Program-made: the position numbers and the translations under genes
The notes under the pieces: model-generated
Database searches by the model: none
Told to the model about the DNA's origin: nothing
The model's input: the letters and a program-made list of their open reading frames with translations, nothing else
Shown here: one piece after another, positions 19,771-30,000 of the stretch
How positions within the stretch are numbered: the stretch's first letter is position 1
Layout of the letters: each line of letters begins with the position of its first letter
NCBI GenBank assembly: GCA_021773975.1
Contig: JAJFJN010000001.1
Coordinates: forward strand, 1 to 56,994
DNA length: 56,994 nt
Source: Gammaproteobacteria bacterium
Lineage (GTDB): Bacteria > Pseudomonadota > Gammaproteobacteria > Chromatiales > Chromatiaceae
Reading direction: 5' to 3'

Positions 19771-21441
19771 ATGTCCGAAGGTTACACTCCAGAAATGCTC
19801 GACCAGATCAAAAAGGTCGAGGAAAGCCGCCCTCAGCGCCTATCTGAGTCTCGTGCTGGGAAAGCGTTCCCCGCTATGTCTATGGATGCACGGGATGTAG
19901 TCCTCAATGCATACCACCCTGACTACACCGAAGAAGGCCGTCGTGCCCTAGGCATTGGCCCAAACAAAGACGAAGTCTATCCGGAAGAGCTGGTCGACCT
20001 GCTGGAATCTCGTAGCATGTTGGAAGCGGTTAATCCTGACCTCTCAACACCCGATTATGAGACCGATGTACTGGTCATCGGTGGTGGTGGTGGCGGTAGT
20101 GCAGCTGCGCTGTCTGCAGCAGGCGAAGGACTGGATGTCATCCTGGCGACTAAACTGCGCCACGGCGATTCCAACACTGTCATGGCAGAAGGCGGTATTC
20201 AAGGTGCCGATCAGGAGCCTGACTCCCCATATTTTCATTACCTTGATGTAATCGGTGGCGGTCATTTCACCAATGAGCGCTCCCTTGTAGCCGCCATGAC
20301 CAACGATGCCCCGCTTATCATTGAGTGGCTGGAATCTCTGGGCATGATGTTCGATAAACACCCAGATGGCCGCATGAAAGCCCGTCACGGTGGTGGCACA
20401 AGCCGCAAACGCATGCACTCCGCTGGCGACATGACCGGTGCTGAGATCATGCGTGTGCTACGCGATGAAACACGTAATCGTAAAGACAAAATTAAGATCC
20501 TTGAATTCTCACCCGCCGTTGAATTGCTGATGGATGAGAACGGCCGTTGCTCTGGTGCCGTCCTGAATAACATGGAGACCGGTGCTTACTACACCGTGAA
20601 AGCCAAGACTACTGTTATCGCCACCGGCGGTACCGGTCGTCTGCACTATCGCGGATTTGCCTGCACCAATCACTATGGCGCAACAGGCGACGGACTGGTT
20701 ATGGCCTACCGCGCAGGTGCCAAACTGGGTTACATGGACTCTGTCCAGTATCACCCAACAGGCACCGCCTATCCCGAGCAGAACGTCGGCCTGCTAGTAA
20801 CCGAGAAGGTACGTGGCCTGGGCGGACAGCTACTGAATATAGACGGCGAACAGTTTGTATTCCCACTGGAGCCACGTGATGTTGAGTCTGCTGCAATCAT
20901 TCGCGAATGTGTTGGCAACGGTAAAGGTGTAAAGACCCCAACCGGTCGCCTTGGCGTCTGGCTGGATTCACCACTTATTGATGAACTACATGGCCCCGGC
21001 ACAGTGCAGCGCGAACTGCCAGCCAAATACATTCAGTTCAAACGCTTTGGCATTGATATCGCCAAAGTACCTATGCTGGTCTACCCAACCCTGCATTACC
21101 AAAATGGCGGAATCGCCATCAATGACCAGTCAGAGTCTACCATCCCTGGGCTTTATGCCGCAGGTGAAACCACCGGTGGCGTGCATGGTCACAACCGCCT
21201 GATGGGTAACTCGCTGCTGGATATTCTGGTATTTGGTCGTCGCGCTGGTCAATCTGCTGCCAAGGCAATTGCTGATGGCGCTGAAGCAGGTGCAGCCAGT
21301 CTGGACCACCTGGCTGAGTACGGAAAGGCCCTGAGCGATGCCGGACTCGATCGTGGTGCAGTCAGCCCAATGATCCTACCCAACTACGCAACAGATGAAA
21401 TTCGGTCGCGTCGGTGGGATGTTAAGTCCCCTACCGTTTAA
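19771..21441 (+). CDS. Fumarate reductase/succinate dehydrogenase flavoprotein subunit (TfrA-like)
   Basis: A 556-residue catalytic subunit. ATG 19771 has GAGGAAAGC directly upstream. The FAD-binding glycine run GGGGGGSAAALSAAGEG is preceded by about 100 residues of N-terminal extension. RMHSAGDMTGAEIMR, FACTNHYGATGDGLVMAY and SVQYHPTG give the substrate-domain signatures. GETTGGVHGHNRLMGNSLLD and VFGRRAG form the C-terminal FAD region. No membrane anchor subunit gene follows, which suggests a soluble fumarate reductase like TfrAB. In the rTCA cycle it would reduce fumarate to succinate. Direction in the cell is inferred from context. Confidence 0.9.
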   Translation: MSEGYTPEMLDQIKKVEESRPQRLSESRAGKAFPAMSMDARDVVLNAYHPDYTEEGRRALGIGPNKDEVYPEELVDLLESRSMLEAVNPDLSTPDYETDVLVIGGGGGGSAAALSAAGEGLDVILATKLRHGDSNTVMAEGGIQGADQEPDSPYFHYLDVIGGGHFTNERSLVAAMTNDAPLIIEWLESLGMMFDKHPDGRMKARHGGGTSRKRMHSAGDMTGAEIMRVLRDETRNRKDKIKILEFSPAVELLMDENGRCSGAVLNNMETGAYYTVKAKTTVIATGGTGRLHYRGFACTNHYGATGDGLVMAYRAGAKLGYMDSVQYHPTGTAYPEQNVGLLVTEKVRGLGGQLLNIDGEQFVFPLEPRDVESAAIIRECVGNGKGVKTPTGRLGVWLDSPLIDELHGPGTVQRELPAKYIQFKRFGIDIAKVPMLVYPTLHYQNGGIAINDQSESTIPGLYAAGETTGGVHGHNRLMGNSLLDILVFGRRAGQSAAKAIADGAEAGAASLDHLAEYGKALSDAGLDRGAVSPMILPNYATDEIRSRRWDVKSPTV

Positions 21442-21466
21442 GTAACGAACGGCGAAGGAGTAAAAT

Positions 21467-23515
21467 ATGGCCAAAATTGGCGTCTTTGTCTGTCAGTGCG
21501 GCAACAACATTGCCCGCACCGTTGATACTGCTGAAGTTGCAAAATATTGTGGCGAGCAGGACGGCGTGGTGCATGTCGAAGATTATAAATTTATGTGCTC
21601 TGCCCCAGGGCAGGAGATGTTCAAGAAGGCGATTAAAGAGAAAGGGCTGGATGCCTGTATCGTCTCTGCTTGTAGCCCGAAAATGCACGAAGCCACCTTC
21701 CGTAATGCGGCAGAGGCTGCCGGGCTTAACCCTTTTAAAGTAGAAATTGCCAACATCCGCGAGCACTGCTCCTGGGTGCATGATGATAAAGCAGTGGGCA
21801 CGGTCAAATCCAAAGACCTGACCAAGATGATGATTGAACGCATCAAGTTCAACAAGCCGCTAGAACGCTACGTCATGCCGCTGACCAAGCGCGCACTGGT
21901 GCTTGGTGGTGGTATCGCTGGCATCCAGGCTGCTCTTGATCTGGCGCAAGCTGGCGTAGATGTACACATTGTTGAACGTGAGCCATCGCTCGGTGGCAAC
22001 ATGGCGCGCCTCTCTGAGACCTTCCCTACCCTGGATTGCTCTCAGTGCATCATGACTCCACGTATGGTGGAGGTTCAGAACCACCCACTGATTACCGTAC
22101 ACGCCTACGCCGAGTTGGAGCAGCTATCAGGTTACATTGGCAACTTCCGTGCACGTATCCGCCAAAAAGCGAAGTATGTCATCGACGATCTCTGCACCGG
22201 TTGTGGTGAGTGCTGGGAGAAATGTCCGTTCTCTACCGAGAGTGAGTTTGAGATGGGGCTGGTCAAACGCCCAATCATCTACATTCCATTCCCACAAGCA
22301 GTGCCAACCGTACCTGTCATCGACAATACGGAATGCCCTAAGATTCTGAAGGACAAATGTGGCCTCTGCGCCGATGTCTGCGGCCCTGATTGCATTGATT
22401 TCACCCAACAGGATGAAATCAAAGAGATTGATTTTGGCGCTATCATCGTGGCTACCGGCTTCCAGCTGATGCCTAACGTCTACCGTGAGTACGGTGGCTG
22501 GCGTCCTCCTCACATGACACCCAAGAAGCTCACTGCCAAGCAGCGCAAAGCCCTTCCACGTTCTGATGCCGGTCGTCTGGTCGACGTTATTAACGGGTTG
22601 GAATTTGAGCGCCTGGCCTCTGCCTCCGGCCCTACCGGCGGCCAGATCCGACGCCCATCCGATGGCAAGATTCCAGAGGTTGTGGTCTTCATCGCCTGCG
22701 TAGGCTCACGTGACTGCAATAAAGGCGTCGAGTACTGCTCCAAGATCTGCTGCATGTACACTGCCAAGCACACCATGCTATACCAACACGCAGTGCATCA
22801 CGGCAAGTCCTACGTCTTCTACATGGATATCCGTGCTGGCGGCAAAGGCTACGAAGAGTTTATCAATCGTGCGCAAGACGAAGGCGCACAGTACGTCCGC
22901 GGACGGGTCTCCCGCCTTACTAAGAAGGGTGACAAGATCCTGGTTAAAGGTGCTGACACCTTAACAGGTCAAGCAGTAGATGTAGAAGCTGATATGGTCG
23001 TACTGGCGACAGCCATGGTGCCACAGGGTGACTCTGAACAGGTCGCTCAAACCTTAGGCATAGGCTACGACAAGCACGGCTTTTTCTCTGAACAGCATCC
23101 AAAACTGATGCCTGTTGAATCATCAACAGGTGGTATCTTCCTGGCTGGTGCCTGCCAAGGTGTAAAAGACATTCCTGAGACCGTCGCTCAAGCCTCTGCC
23201 ACAGCGGCCAAGGTGCTTGGCCTCTTCTCGAAAGATGAGATGATGCGCGATCCTGAAATAGCCATCGTAGATCAAGAGAAATGCATGAACTGCTGGGACT
23301 GCGTCACCGTATGCCCTTACCTCGCCATCAGCCGGGTCGAACTGAAGGACCGCAACGGCAATTTTCGCAAGTGGGCAGCTGAGGTAAACCCAGGACTCTG
23401 CCAGGGTTGTGGCATATGTAACACCGCATGCCGCTCCAAGAGCATCGAGCTTATGGGTTACACCAACGAGCAGGTCTATGCCCAGATCACCGCCTTTGGC
23501 GGGGACATTATTTAA
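21467..23515 (+). CDS. hdrA: Heterodisulfide reductase subunit A-like flavoprotein
   Basis: A 682-residue protein with the HdrA layout. The N-terminal domain has FVCQCGNNI and SACSPKMHEATFR. The FAD motif VLGGGIAGIQAALDLAQAG starts near residue 145. A cysteine-rich stretch follows with DCSQCIMTPRM, CTGCGECWEKCP and CGLCADVCGPDC. The C-terminal ferredoxin domain carries CMNCWDCVTVCP and CQGCGICNTACRS. In methanogens HdrA's FAD is the site of electron bifurcation. GGAGTAAAAT precedes the ATG. It lies between the fumarate reductase flavoprotein and an MvhD-like protein, as expected for an Hdr-Flx complex. Confidence 0.94.
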   Translation: MAKIGVFVCQCGNNIARTVDTAEVAKYCGEQDGVVHVEDYKFMCSAPGQEMFKKAIKEKGLDACIVSACSPKMHEATFRNAAEAAGLNPFKVEIANIREHCSWVHDDKAVGTVKSKDLTKMMIERIKFNKPLERYVMPLTKRALVLGGGIAGIQAALDLAQAGVDVHIVEREPSLGGNMARLSETFPTLDCSQCIMTPRMVEVQNHPLITVHAYAELEQLSGYIGNFRARIRQKAKYVIDDLCTGCGECWEKCPFSTESEFEMGLVKRPIIYIPFPQAVPTVPVIDNTECPKILKDKCGLCADVCGPDCIDFTQQDEIKEIDFGAIIVATGFQLMPNVYREYGGWRPPHMTPKKLTAKQRKALPRSDAGRLVDVINGLEFERLASASGPTGGQIRRPSDGKIPEVVVFIACVGSRDCNKGVEYCSKICCMYTAKHTMLYQHAVHHGKSYVFYMDIRAGGKGYEEFINRAQDEGAQYVRGRVSRLTKKGDKILVKGADTLTGQAVDVEADMVVLATAMVPQGDSEQVAQTLGIGYDKHGFFSEQHPKLMPVESSTGGIFLAGACQGVKDIPETVAQASATAAKVLGLFSKDEMMRDPEIAIVDQEKCMNCWDCVTVCPYLAISRVELKDRNGNFRKWAAEVNPGLCQGCGICNTACRSKSIELMGYTNEQVYAQITAFGGDII

Positions 23516-23541
23516 GTCTTCAGATTTAAAAGAGCTGATAC

Positions 23542-24027
23542 ATGGGAAAGAAAATCGAAATACATGACTTTGAACCAAAGATCATGGCCTTCGTGTGCAA
23601 ATGGTGCACATACTCTGGTGCTGACTTAGCTGGCACCAGCCGCATGGACTATTCACCAAACGTACGTATGATACGTCTGCCATGCTCAGGCCGTATTGAT
23701 CCGCAGTTCATGATCAAAGCATTCGAACAGGGTGCTGATGGTGTCATCATCTCTGGTTGTCATCCGGGTGACTGCCACTACAACGAAGGCAACTATTACG
23801 CTCGCCGTCGTAACACAACCTTTCGTCAACTCATGGACTTCCATGGCATTGATATCGAGCGCATTGAGTTCTCCTGGATATCAGCGGCAGAAGCTATCAA
23901 ATGGACCGAAGTCATTGATGCCTTTACTGAAAAGGTTCGTGAGCTAGGTCGTCATCCACAATATGATGATGAAATTGTTGACCCCTACGCACAATTTCTG
24001 GTGCAGAAAGATCAGGAGTCCGCATGA
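23542..24027 (+). CDS. flxD: MvhD/FlxD-like 2Fe-2S electron-transfer subunit
   Basis: A 161-residue member of the methyl-viologen-reducing hydrogenase delta subunit family, which docks to HdrA and passes electrons to it. Cysteines are in FVCKWCTYSGAD, IRLPCSGR and GCHPGDCHYNEGN, the family pattern. No hydrogenase large subunit is nearby, so it more likely links HdrA to the NAD(P)H-oxidising Flx proteins encoded downstream, as in FlxABCD-HdrABC. The stop overlaps the next start by 4 bp (ATGA). Confidence 0.88.
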   Translation: MGKKIEIHDFEPKIMAFVCKWCTYSGADLAGTSRMDYSPNVRMIRLPCSGRIDPQFMIKAFEQGADGVIISGCHPGDCHYNEGNYYARRRNTTFRQLMDFHGIDIERIEFSWISAAEAIKWTEVIDAFTEKVRELGRHPQYDDEIVDPYAQFLVQKDQESA

Positions 24028-24917
24028 TCGAACAAATCCGTAACCAGGCCCGCAAGCTACTGGAAGATGGCGACGTTGATGTCGTTATTGGTTATGCAGA
24101 AGGGAGTGATCCCTCACGCACAACACCTGTTTTTATACGCAAAGCTAAAGATGTAGATAAGCTGATCTACGATCCACGCTGTATCAACTCTCTGCCGCTC
24201 TATCTCAACAAGCGCCATGAGTACACCCGTAAAGGGTGGAAAAAGACTGCCATTATCGGTAAGGGTTGTGACATCCGTGCCATCGTCCAGCTGATCGCCG
24301 AAAATCAACTGAAGCGTGACGAGATCTATATCCTTGGTGTCCCTTGTGAGGGTCAGGTCTCTCATCCCGAAAAATGGGATGGTAGTCTGCATGATGGCAA
24401 CCGAGCTACTAAATGTATCGGCTGTGATGTCATGACTCCTCATGAAACAGACTTCTTCCCTGGCACCAAGCCAGATGTAGACCGTTCCAGCCCATACGAA
24501 GTGACATCACCTAAAGTAGCAAATCTGATGGAGCTGGAGCTGGATAAGCGCTTCGCCTTCTGGCGAACCGACTTTGATCGCTGCTTCAAATGCTACGCTT
24601 GCCGGGAAGTGTGTCCACACTGCTCTTGCAATGTTTGTATTACCGATGAGACAACACCCAGCTGGATCGATCCAGCCGCACATAAAAAGGGCGTTTTTTC
24701 CTGGCACCTGACCCGTGCCATGCATTTGGTTGGACGCTGCACAGGTTGTGGTGAATGTACCCGCGCCTGCCCAATGGATATTCAGGTAGACCTGTTCAAC
24801 CAGCGCATGAAAGAGGTTGTGCAGGAGAGCTACAGTTACAAGCCGGGCTACTCCCTGGAAGACAAGCATCCGTTGATCACCTATCAGGTTGACGATCGCG
24901 AGGATTTCATCAAGTAG
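24024..24917 (+). CDS. FlxC-like 4Fe-4S protein (F420-hydrogenase-beta-like N-terminus)
   Basis: A 297-residue iron-sulfur protein. The N-terminal region (GKGCDIRAIVQLIAENQLKR, ILGVPCEGQ) resembles FrhB/FdhB-type subunits. The C-terminal half has cysteine motifs CFKCYACREVCPHC and CTGCGECTRACPMD. AGGAG lies 5 bp before the ATG, which overlaps flxD. By gene order and composition it should correspond to one of the two ferredoxin-like Flx subunits. Which letter it takes is uncertain, so I leave the symbol blank. Electron transfer between the NAD(P)H module and FlxD/HdrA is inferred. Confidence 0.75.
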   Translation: MIEQIRNQARKLLEDGDVDVVIGYAEGSDPSRTTPVFIRKAKDVDKLIYDPRCINSLPLYLNKRHEYTRKGWKKTAIIGKGCDIRAIVQLIAENQLKRDEIYILGVPCEGQVSHPEKWDGSLHDGNRATKCIGCDVMTPHETDFFPGTKPDVDRSSPYEVTSPKVANLMELELDKRFAFWRTDFDRCFKCYACREVCPHCSCNVCITDETTPSWIDPAAHKKGVFSWHLTRAMHLVGRCTGCGECTRACPMDIQVDLFNQRMKEVVQESYSYKPGYSLEDKHPLITYQVDDREDFIK

Positions 24918-25013
24918 TACAGACCAGGATATAACCCTGTGAGGAACCAAGTTCATTAATCTGGCCTTAGTACCTCGAAGGTATAATTGAGTTTCAATTC
25001 GAACCGTGAATTT

Positions 25014-26126
25014 ATGAAAACAGCCACACTTAATAAAAGCGACATTGGAAAATGCATCGATCTATTGCTGCAGTCCGATCTACGGGTGATCGCCCCACGC
25101 CTTATACCTCGACTGGATGAAGATGGTACTGACTCCATCGACGTTCTTACCTTCACTGAAGTGGATTCTGGTGACGACCACCAGGTTGGCGAAGGTCTGC
25201 TCCCCCTCAACGGTGTAAAAGAGTTTTTATTTGCAAAACATGAACCTCTATTTGCCTACGAGAAACGTGGGAAAAAGATTGAGATCATTCCTGTTCATCA
25301 CGAATACCCACAGACAGTGATCATTGGTGTGCGTCCTTGTGATGCTGCATCAATTGCCTCACTGGAATCGGTTTTCTCTGATGCCAATGCAGGTTTTGAA
25401 GATCCCTTCTTCACCGAACGTCGTTCACGCACCACCTTCGTCACCTACTCCTGCACAGCACCCGATGCCAGCTGCTTCTGTACCTCAGTCAACCTGGCAC
25501 CCGACAGCGCCAAAGGCTCAGATCTGCACCTGACGGAACTTGGCGATGGTCGTCTACATGTTGAAGTATTGACCGAAGCTGGCGAAGCAGTCGCTAACAA
25601 GCTTGAAACCCTGCTTGAAGGTGAAGGAGATCAGGCAGCCCGCGAAAAGGCGGGAGCCACAGTGCACGAGAAGCTGACCCGCCTGCGCAACTCTGCTCCC
25701 ATCATGGACTGGCTGATGGATACCGCCAATTTTGATGATGAGATGTGGGAGCGCCTTGGCGAGAAATGCATCGGCTGTGGAGCCTGTACATTTGTCTGCC
25801 CAACCTGCCACTGCTTTGATATCGTTGATGAGAACAAAGGCTCCAAGGGCTACCGGATTAAATTCTGGGACTCTTGCCAGTTTGACCACTTTACCCTGCA
25901 TGCCTCTGGCCATAATCCTCGTGATTGGCAGTTCAAGCGCTACCGTAACCGCTTCAACTGTAAGTTTAAGATCTATCCAGAGAAGTTTGAAACACCAGGT
26001 TGCGTCGGCTGCGGCCGTTGTATCCGCGCCTGCCCAGTCAACCTGGATATCACCGAATATATGGCAGAGGTCGCCCACAAGGCAGCCAATCCAAACGCCA
26101 TGAAAGCTGACCCAGATTTCGAATAA
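25014..26126 (+). CDS. FlxB-like 4Fe-4S dicluster protein (AsrA/hydrogenase-beta family)
   Basis: A 370-residue protein of the anaerobic sulfite reductase A/soluble hydrogenase beta family. It has IGVRPCDAASIASLESVF and YSCTAPDASCFC, then two 4Fe-4S motifs CIGCGACTFVCPTCHC and CVGCGRCIRACPVN. I chose ATG 25014. A TTG at 24987 has a better-placed GAAGG and would add nine residues, so the start is open. A 96-bp gap separates it from the previous gene and 13 bp from the next. The pairing with the downstream FAD/NAD(P)H protein matches AsrAB and FlxBA organisation. Confidence 0.78.
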   Translation: MKTATLNKSDIGKCIDLLLQSDLRVIAPRLIPRLDEDGTDSIDVLTFTEVDSGDDHQVGEGLLPLNGVKEFLFAKHEPLFAYEKRGKKIEIIPVHHEYPQTVIIGVRPCDAASIASLESVFSDANAGFEDPFFTERRSRTTFVTYSCTAPDASCFCTSVNLAPDSAKGSDLHLTELGDGRLHVEVLTEAGEAVANKLETLLEGEGDQAAREKAGATVHEKLTRLRNSAPIMDWLMDTANFDDEMWERLGEKCIGCGACTFVCPTCHCFDIVDENKGSKGYRIKFWDSCQFDHFTLHASGHNPRDWQFKRYRNRFNCKFKIYPEKFETPGCVGCGRCIRACPVNLDITEYMAEVAHKAANPNAMKADPDFE

Positions 26127-26139
26127 AGGTATTACATCC

Positions 26140-26985
26140 GTGTCCAATATCTATCAACCCGAACTCATGACCATCACCAAGGTCATCAATGAAGCGCCAG
26201 GCATCAAAACCTTCCACCTGAATTTTCAGGATGAAGAGGTTGCCAAAAACTTCAGTTTTGAAACTGGTCAATTTGGCGAATACTCCGCCTTTGGTGCCGG
26301 AGAGAGTACATTCTGTATCGCCTCCTCTCCCACCCGCCCAGACCATATCGAATGCTGCTTCCGTGAGACAGGTAAGAATACTGCAGCCCTCGCCAACCTC
26401 ACCGAAGGTGACACCATCGGCTTTCGCGGCCCTTATGGCAATACCTTCCCTATCGATGATTGGAAAGGCAAAAACCTGATCTTCATCGGTGGCGGTATCG
26501 CGCTACCTCCCCTACGCTCTGTCATCTGGAACTGCCTCGATCTACGTGAGCAAGACGGCCGCTTTGAGCATATCTCAATTGTATACGGAGCAAAATCTGT
26601 AGCCGACTTAGTCTACAAACGAGAAATCGAAGAGTGGAATCAGATGGACAACGTCACTATGGTCAAGACTGTTGATCCCGGTGGCGAAACTGAGGATTGG
26701 GATGGCCACGTAGGCTTTGTTCCTCATGTGCTGGAGAATGACGTTAAACCCGATCCAGAGAACACCATCGCCATTGTCTGTGGCCCGCCCATCATGATCA
26801 AATTCACCTTTGAAGCCCTTGAGAGACTAGGCTTTAGCCAGGATCAGATGGTCACCACCATGGAAAACCGCATGAAGTGCGGTATAGGCAAATGCGGACG
26901 CTGCAACATCGGTTCCACCTATGTCTGCATCGATGGCCCTGTATTTACAGCAACAGAGCTGGCGGCACTTCCCAACGATTTCTAA
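26140..26985 (+). CDS. flxA: FlxA-like NAD(P)H:FAD oxidoreductase (AsrB/PyrK-like)
   Basis: A 281-residue flavoprotein of the ferredoxin reductase/dihydroorotate dehydrogenase electron-transfer family. The FAD-binding barrel contains GQFGEYSAFG and FCIASSP. The nucleotide-binding half has IGGGIALPPLRSV and IVCGPPIMIKF. The C-terminal 2Fe-2S motif is CGIGKCGRCNIG plus TYVC. It starts at GTG 26140 with AAAGG about 10 bp upstream. It is the last gene before a strong terminator and is the probable entry point for NAD(P)H electrons into the HdrABC/fumarate reductase set. Confidence 0.82.
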   Translation: MSNIYQPELMTITKVINEAPGIKTFHLNFQDEEVAKNFSFETGQFGEYSAFGAGESTFCIASSPTRPDHIECCFRETGKNTAALANLTEGDTIGFRGPYGNTFPIDDWKGKNLIFIGGGIALPPLRSVIWNCLDLREQDGRFEHISIVYGAKSVADLVYKREIEEWNQMDNVTMVKTVDPGGETEDWDGHVGFVPHVLENDVKPDPENTIAIVCGPPIMIKFTFEALERLGFSQDQMVTTMENRMKCGIGKCGRCNIGSTYVCIDGPVFTATELAALPNDF

Positions 26986-26992
26986 CCCATAC

Positions 26993-27033
26993 AAAAAAGG
27001 CGGCTCACTCTATTTGACTGAGCCGCCTTTTTT
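26993..27033. terminator. Strong bidirectional terminator
   Basis: AAAAAAGGCGGCTCA and TGAGCCGCCTTTTTT are perfect 15-bp arms with an 11-nt loop. The GC core with A-run and T-run on either side works in both directions. It ends the hdr-flx transcript on the plus strand and faces the convergent NHL gene on the minus strand. Confidence 0.95.
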
Positions 27034-27059
27034 ATGCCTGATAATTTTTATTACAACAT

Positions 27060-30000
27060 CTACTTTAAGCGTTGTATTGCATGCCGCCAACCACCTGAGC
27101 CGCCACATACCCAGGCTGGGCATTTACCATCGGTTGGATCGAGATTATTATCAAACTCATATTTGTCTGACAGGCCATCCCGGTCACTGTCTTCTTTGGT
27201 CGGATCACCACCTGACTGATACTCTTGAAGATTGGTCACGCCATCACCATCCTGATCAAACCCCGCATCGGAAGCATCATGTGGATTTAGGAAAGCATAC
27301 TGCTCTTCATAGTTGTCTGGCAGTCCATCTTGATCAGCATCCAAGCCAAAGGATGCCATGACCGTAGCTGCCTGACTCATATTCACAACACAGCTCGCCA
27401 TGCCTCCACGACAACCACCACCAGACCAACCCGCAAAAGCTGAACTATCCGCCGTTACTGCTGATAAGGTAACCAAGGTTCCACTGTAGTAAGTTTCATT
27501 ACAATCCGTACCGCAGTTAATACCTTGTGCCTGTACCTGACCACTACCCAGACCATCTGTCACAACCGTCAGGTCGTACACCGGTTGAAATACCGCCATC
27601 ACTGTGGCTGCTCGATGTAGAGTGACCACACAGCTTTGCCTGCCGCTGCAACCACCACCAGACCACCTTACAAAGGCTGATCCATCCGCTGCAACCGCAG
27701 ATAAACGAATCACCGCACCGTCACTGTAATCTTCACTGCAATCTGTACCACAATTGATGCCTTGCGCCTGTATCTGACCATTACCACGTATTTCTACTGT
27801 CAATGTATGTGACCGCAAATCATTTTTCCACAGCACAAGATAACCTAGATCTTCCGCAGAAGCAGTTGCAGGGATAGGCGCTTGCTGCATGTTAATGCTG
27901 GTTGAAATGCTGAGGGACTGTTCCTGATCAAGCAATACATTGACTCCCGTAGCACTCTTATCACTCCAGCGCAGGTTAACTGCTCCACCATTGGTCGTCT
28001 GTAGGTCTGCAATCAGCAACGGTTGGTTCGTATAGTTGCCACTAAAGGCTATCGCTGTAGTTTGCTGGGAATTGACATCAGCAACGCTGCCTACCTCAAA
28101 GCTGATGCCATTCAGGGAACCCTGTGATGGCTCCCAGGCAATATAAGCGACTGTTTCAACCGCATAAGGCTGTGTATTTATCTCCTCCTTCTGGAGCCTA
28201 TATCCAAAACCTGACACATCCATACTACTCATCTGACTGATCATAGGCACAGTATTGTTGTATGTAACAATACTTGACATAACGATAGGAGAAACGTTGA
28301 GCGCCTGGGCAAAGCTAGTCGTTATAAAGGATGAGGATGCATCAGTATCAAACTGGCCAGCCTCAACCCGCGTGCCATCCTCAAGGGTATAACTACCTTT
28401 TTCCATGACAATATAACTGACCTGCTCTTCTGCATGGTTTACCGTATCACCCTTCTGGGCATCAAGGGTAAGGTACTCCCACTCCTGAATGCGCACATCA
28501 AAACCCTGTGCATCTACATTACGCACTCGAACTACAGCAGGCGAAGCATCATTCAGGCTAGCAGGTTTAACCACAACTACCGGGGCAATAAAAGTGTTGC
28601 TCAGGCTAACCCGTTTCCATTCATGCCCTACACTCACCTCACCCATCTCGATTGATGATAGATGGAGGCTCTTGGTCGTAGAGAATTCAGCTGCAATCGT
28701 ATGGTTTGCATCTAGGCGGGTAAAGGTGAAGCTGTCCATTGAACCAATTGAGACATCATCAACCAGCACTTCGGTAATATGGTAGCCCTCATCTGCTGTG
28801 ATACTAAAGGTTACGGCGGTATTCTCAAGTGCCTCTAAAGTACCTACAGGGCTAATAGTGCCATTAGCACTGGCACTGGCTGTTACTGAATAAGTAACCG
28901 GTGGAACTGGGCTTATATCGAAGATTGCCGTTACAGTAACCGCTTGATCCATAGTCACTACGCAGCTTGCTGTACCTGTACAGCTTCCCCCAGACCAGCC
29001 CGCAAAGGCTGAATCTTCATTGGGTAATACCAACAGGGAAACGACCGTACCGTCAATATAATCGTGGGCACAAGTTGCACCGCAATCAATCCCCGTAGCC
29101 TGTACCAAGCCGCCTCCCGCACCGCCCTTGGCAACAGTTAATCTATATTGCTTAGATTCTGCATGCCCGTTCAGCGCTACATTCAGCGTTGGTGTATAGA
29201 TATCATCTGAGACAATCGACAACGATGCACTCTTACTGCCTGCGGTGAGCGGTTTGAACTGTACGTCTATCTCACACCCTGCAGTAGGGATCAAGGTTGT
29301 ATCTGCACAGTTATTGGAAACAATAGCGTATTCAGATGCATTGACACCTGCGAGTGTGATCGCCCCAATGGCAAGATCTCCACTGCCATCATTGGAGATA
29401 TCAAAGCTTTGGGTTGCCGATACCTCCTCAACAGTGACACTGCCAAAGTCATGTGATTGAGGTGAAATAGCAATATTGCCATAGACACTGTCAATGCCAT
29501 ACGTCTCTATACTTTTTGTATTCAATGAGGCGACAAATAAGCGACTGGTTCCGGGTGCAAAAGCTATACCCAATGGGTTGCGTAGCGGGCGGTTGCTGTC
29601 ATAAAGCTTACCGAGGTAATTTCCTGACGTGTCATACACTGTTACAACATTCTGATAGCCATCCGTGATATAGATTCGATCAAGGGTATCCACTGCAATA
29701 CCAAATGGCCGAAGAAAGGAGACGGTTTCACCCTGCTCATTGGTGCCTGTTGTAACAAAGCTACGTTTAAATACACCATTAAGATCAAATACCTGAACCC
29801 GGGCTGAGTCAATCGTTGCAGTAAAATCTGGAATCAGTATTTCACTGGTAATCTCATTGATAACAATTGATGTTGGCAGTTGAAACTGACCATTCCCCGC
29901 TCCTTTGCTGCCAAAAGAGAATTTGAAGGAATAATCAGCATTATAAATCTTAACCTCATTCTCGAGTCCATCAACCACATAGATCAAGCCTGCACTATCT

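Noticed and set aside
23542-24027. Reading the MvhD-like gene as part of a hydrogenase
   Set aside because: No NiFe hydrogenase large or small subunit is encoded nearby. The downstream NAD(P)H/FAD and FeS genes fit an Flx module better.
25554-26147. 197-residue minus-strand frame opposite the FlxB-like gene
   Set aside because: The plus strand encodes two textbook 4Fe-4S motifs, and the minus frame has no family features.
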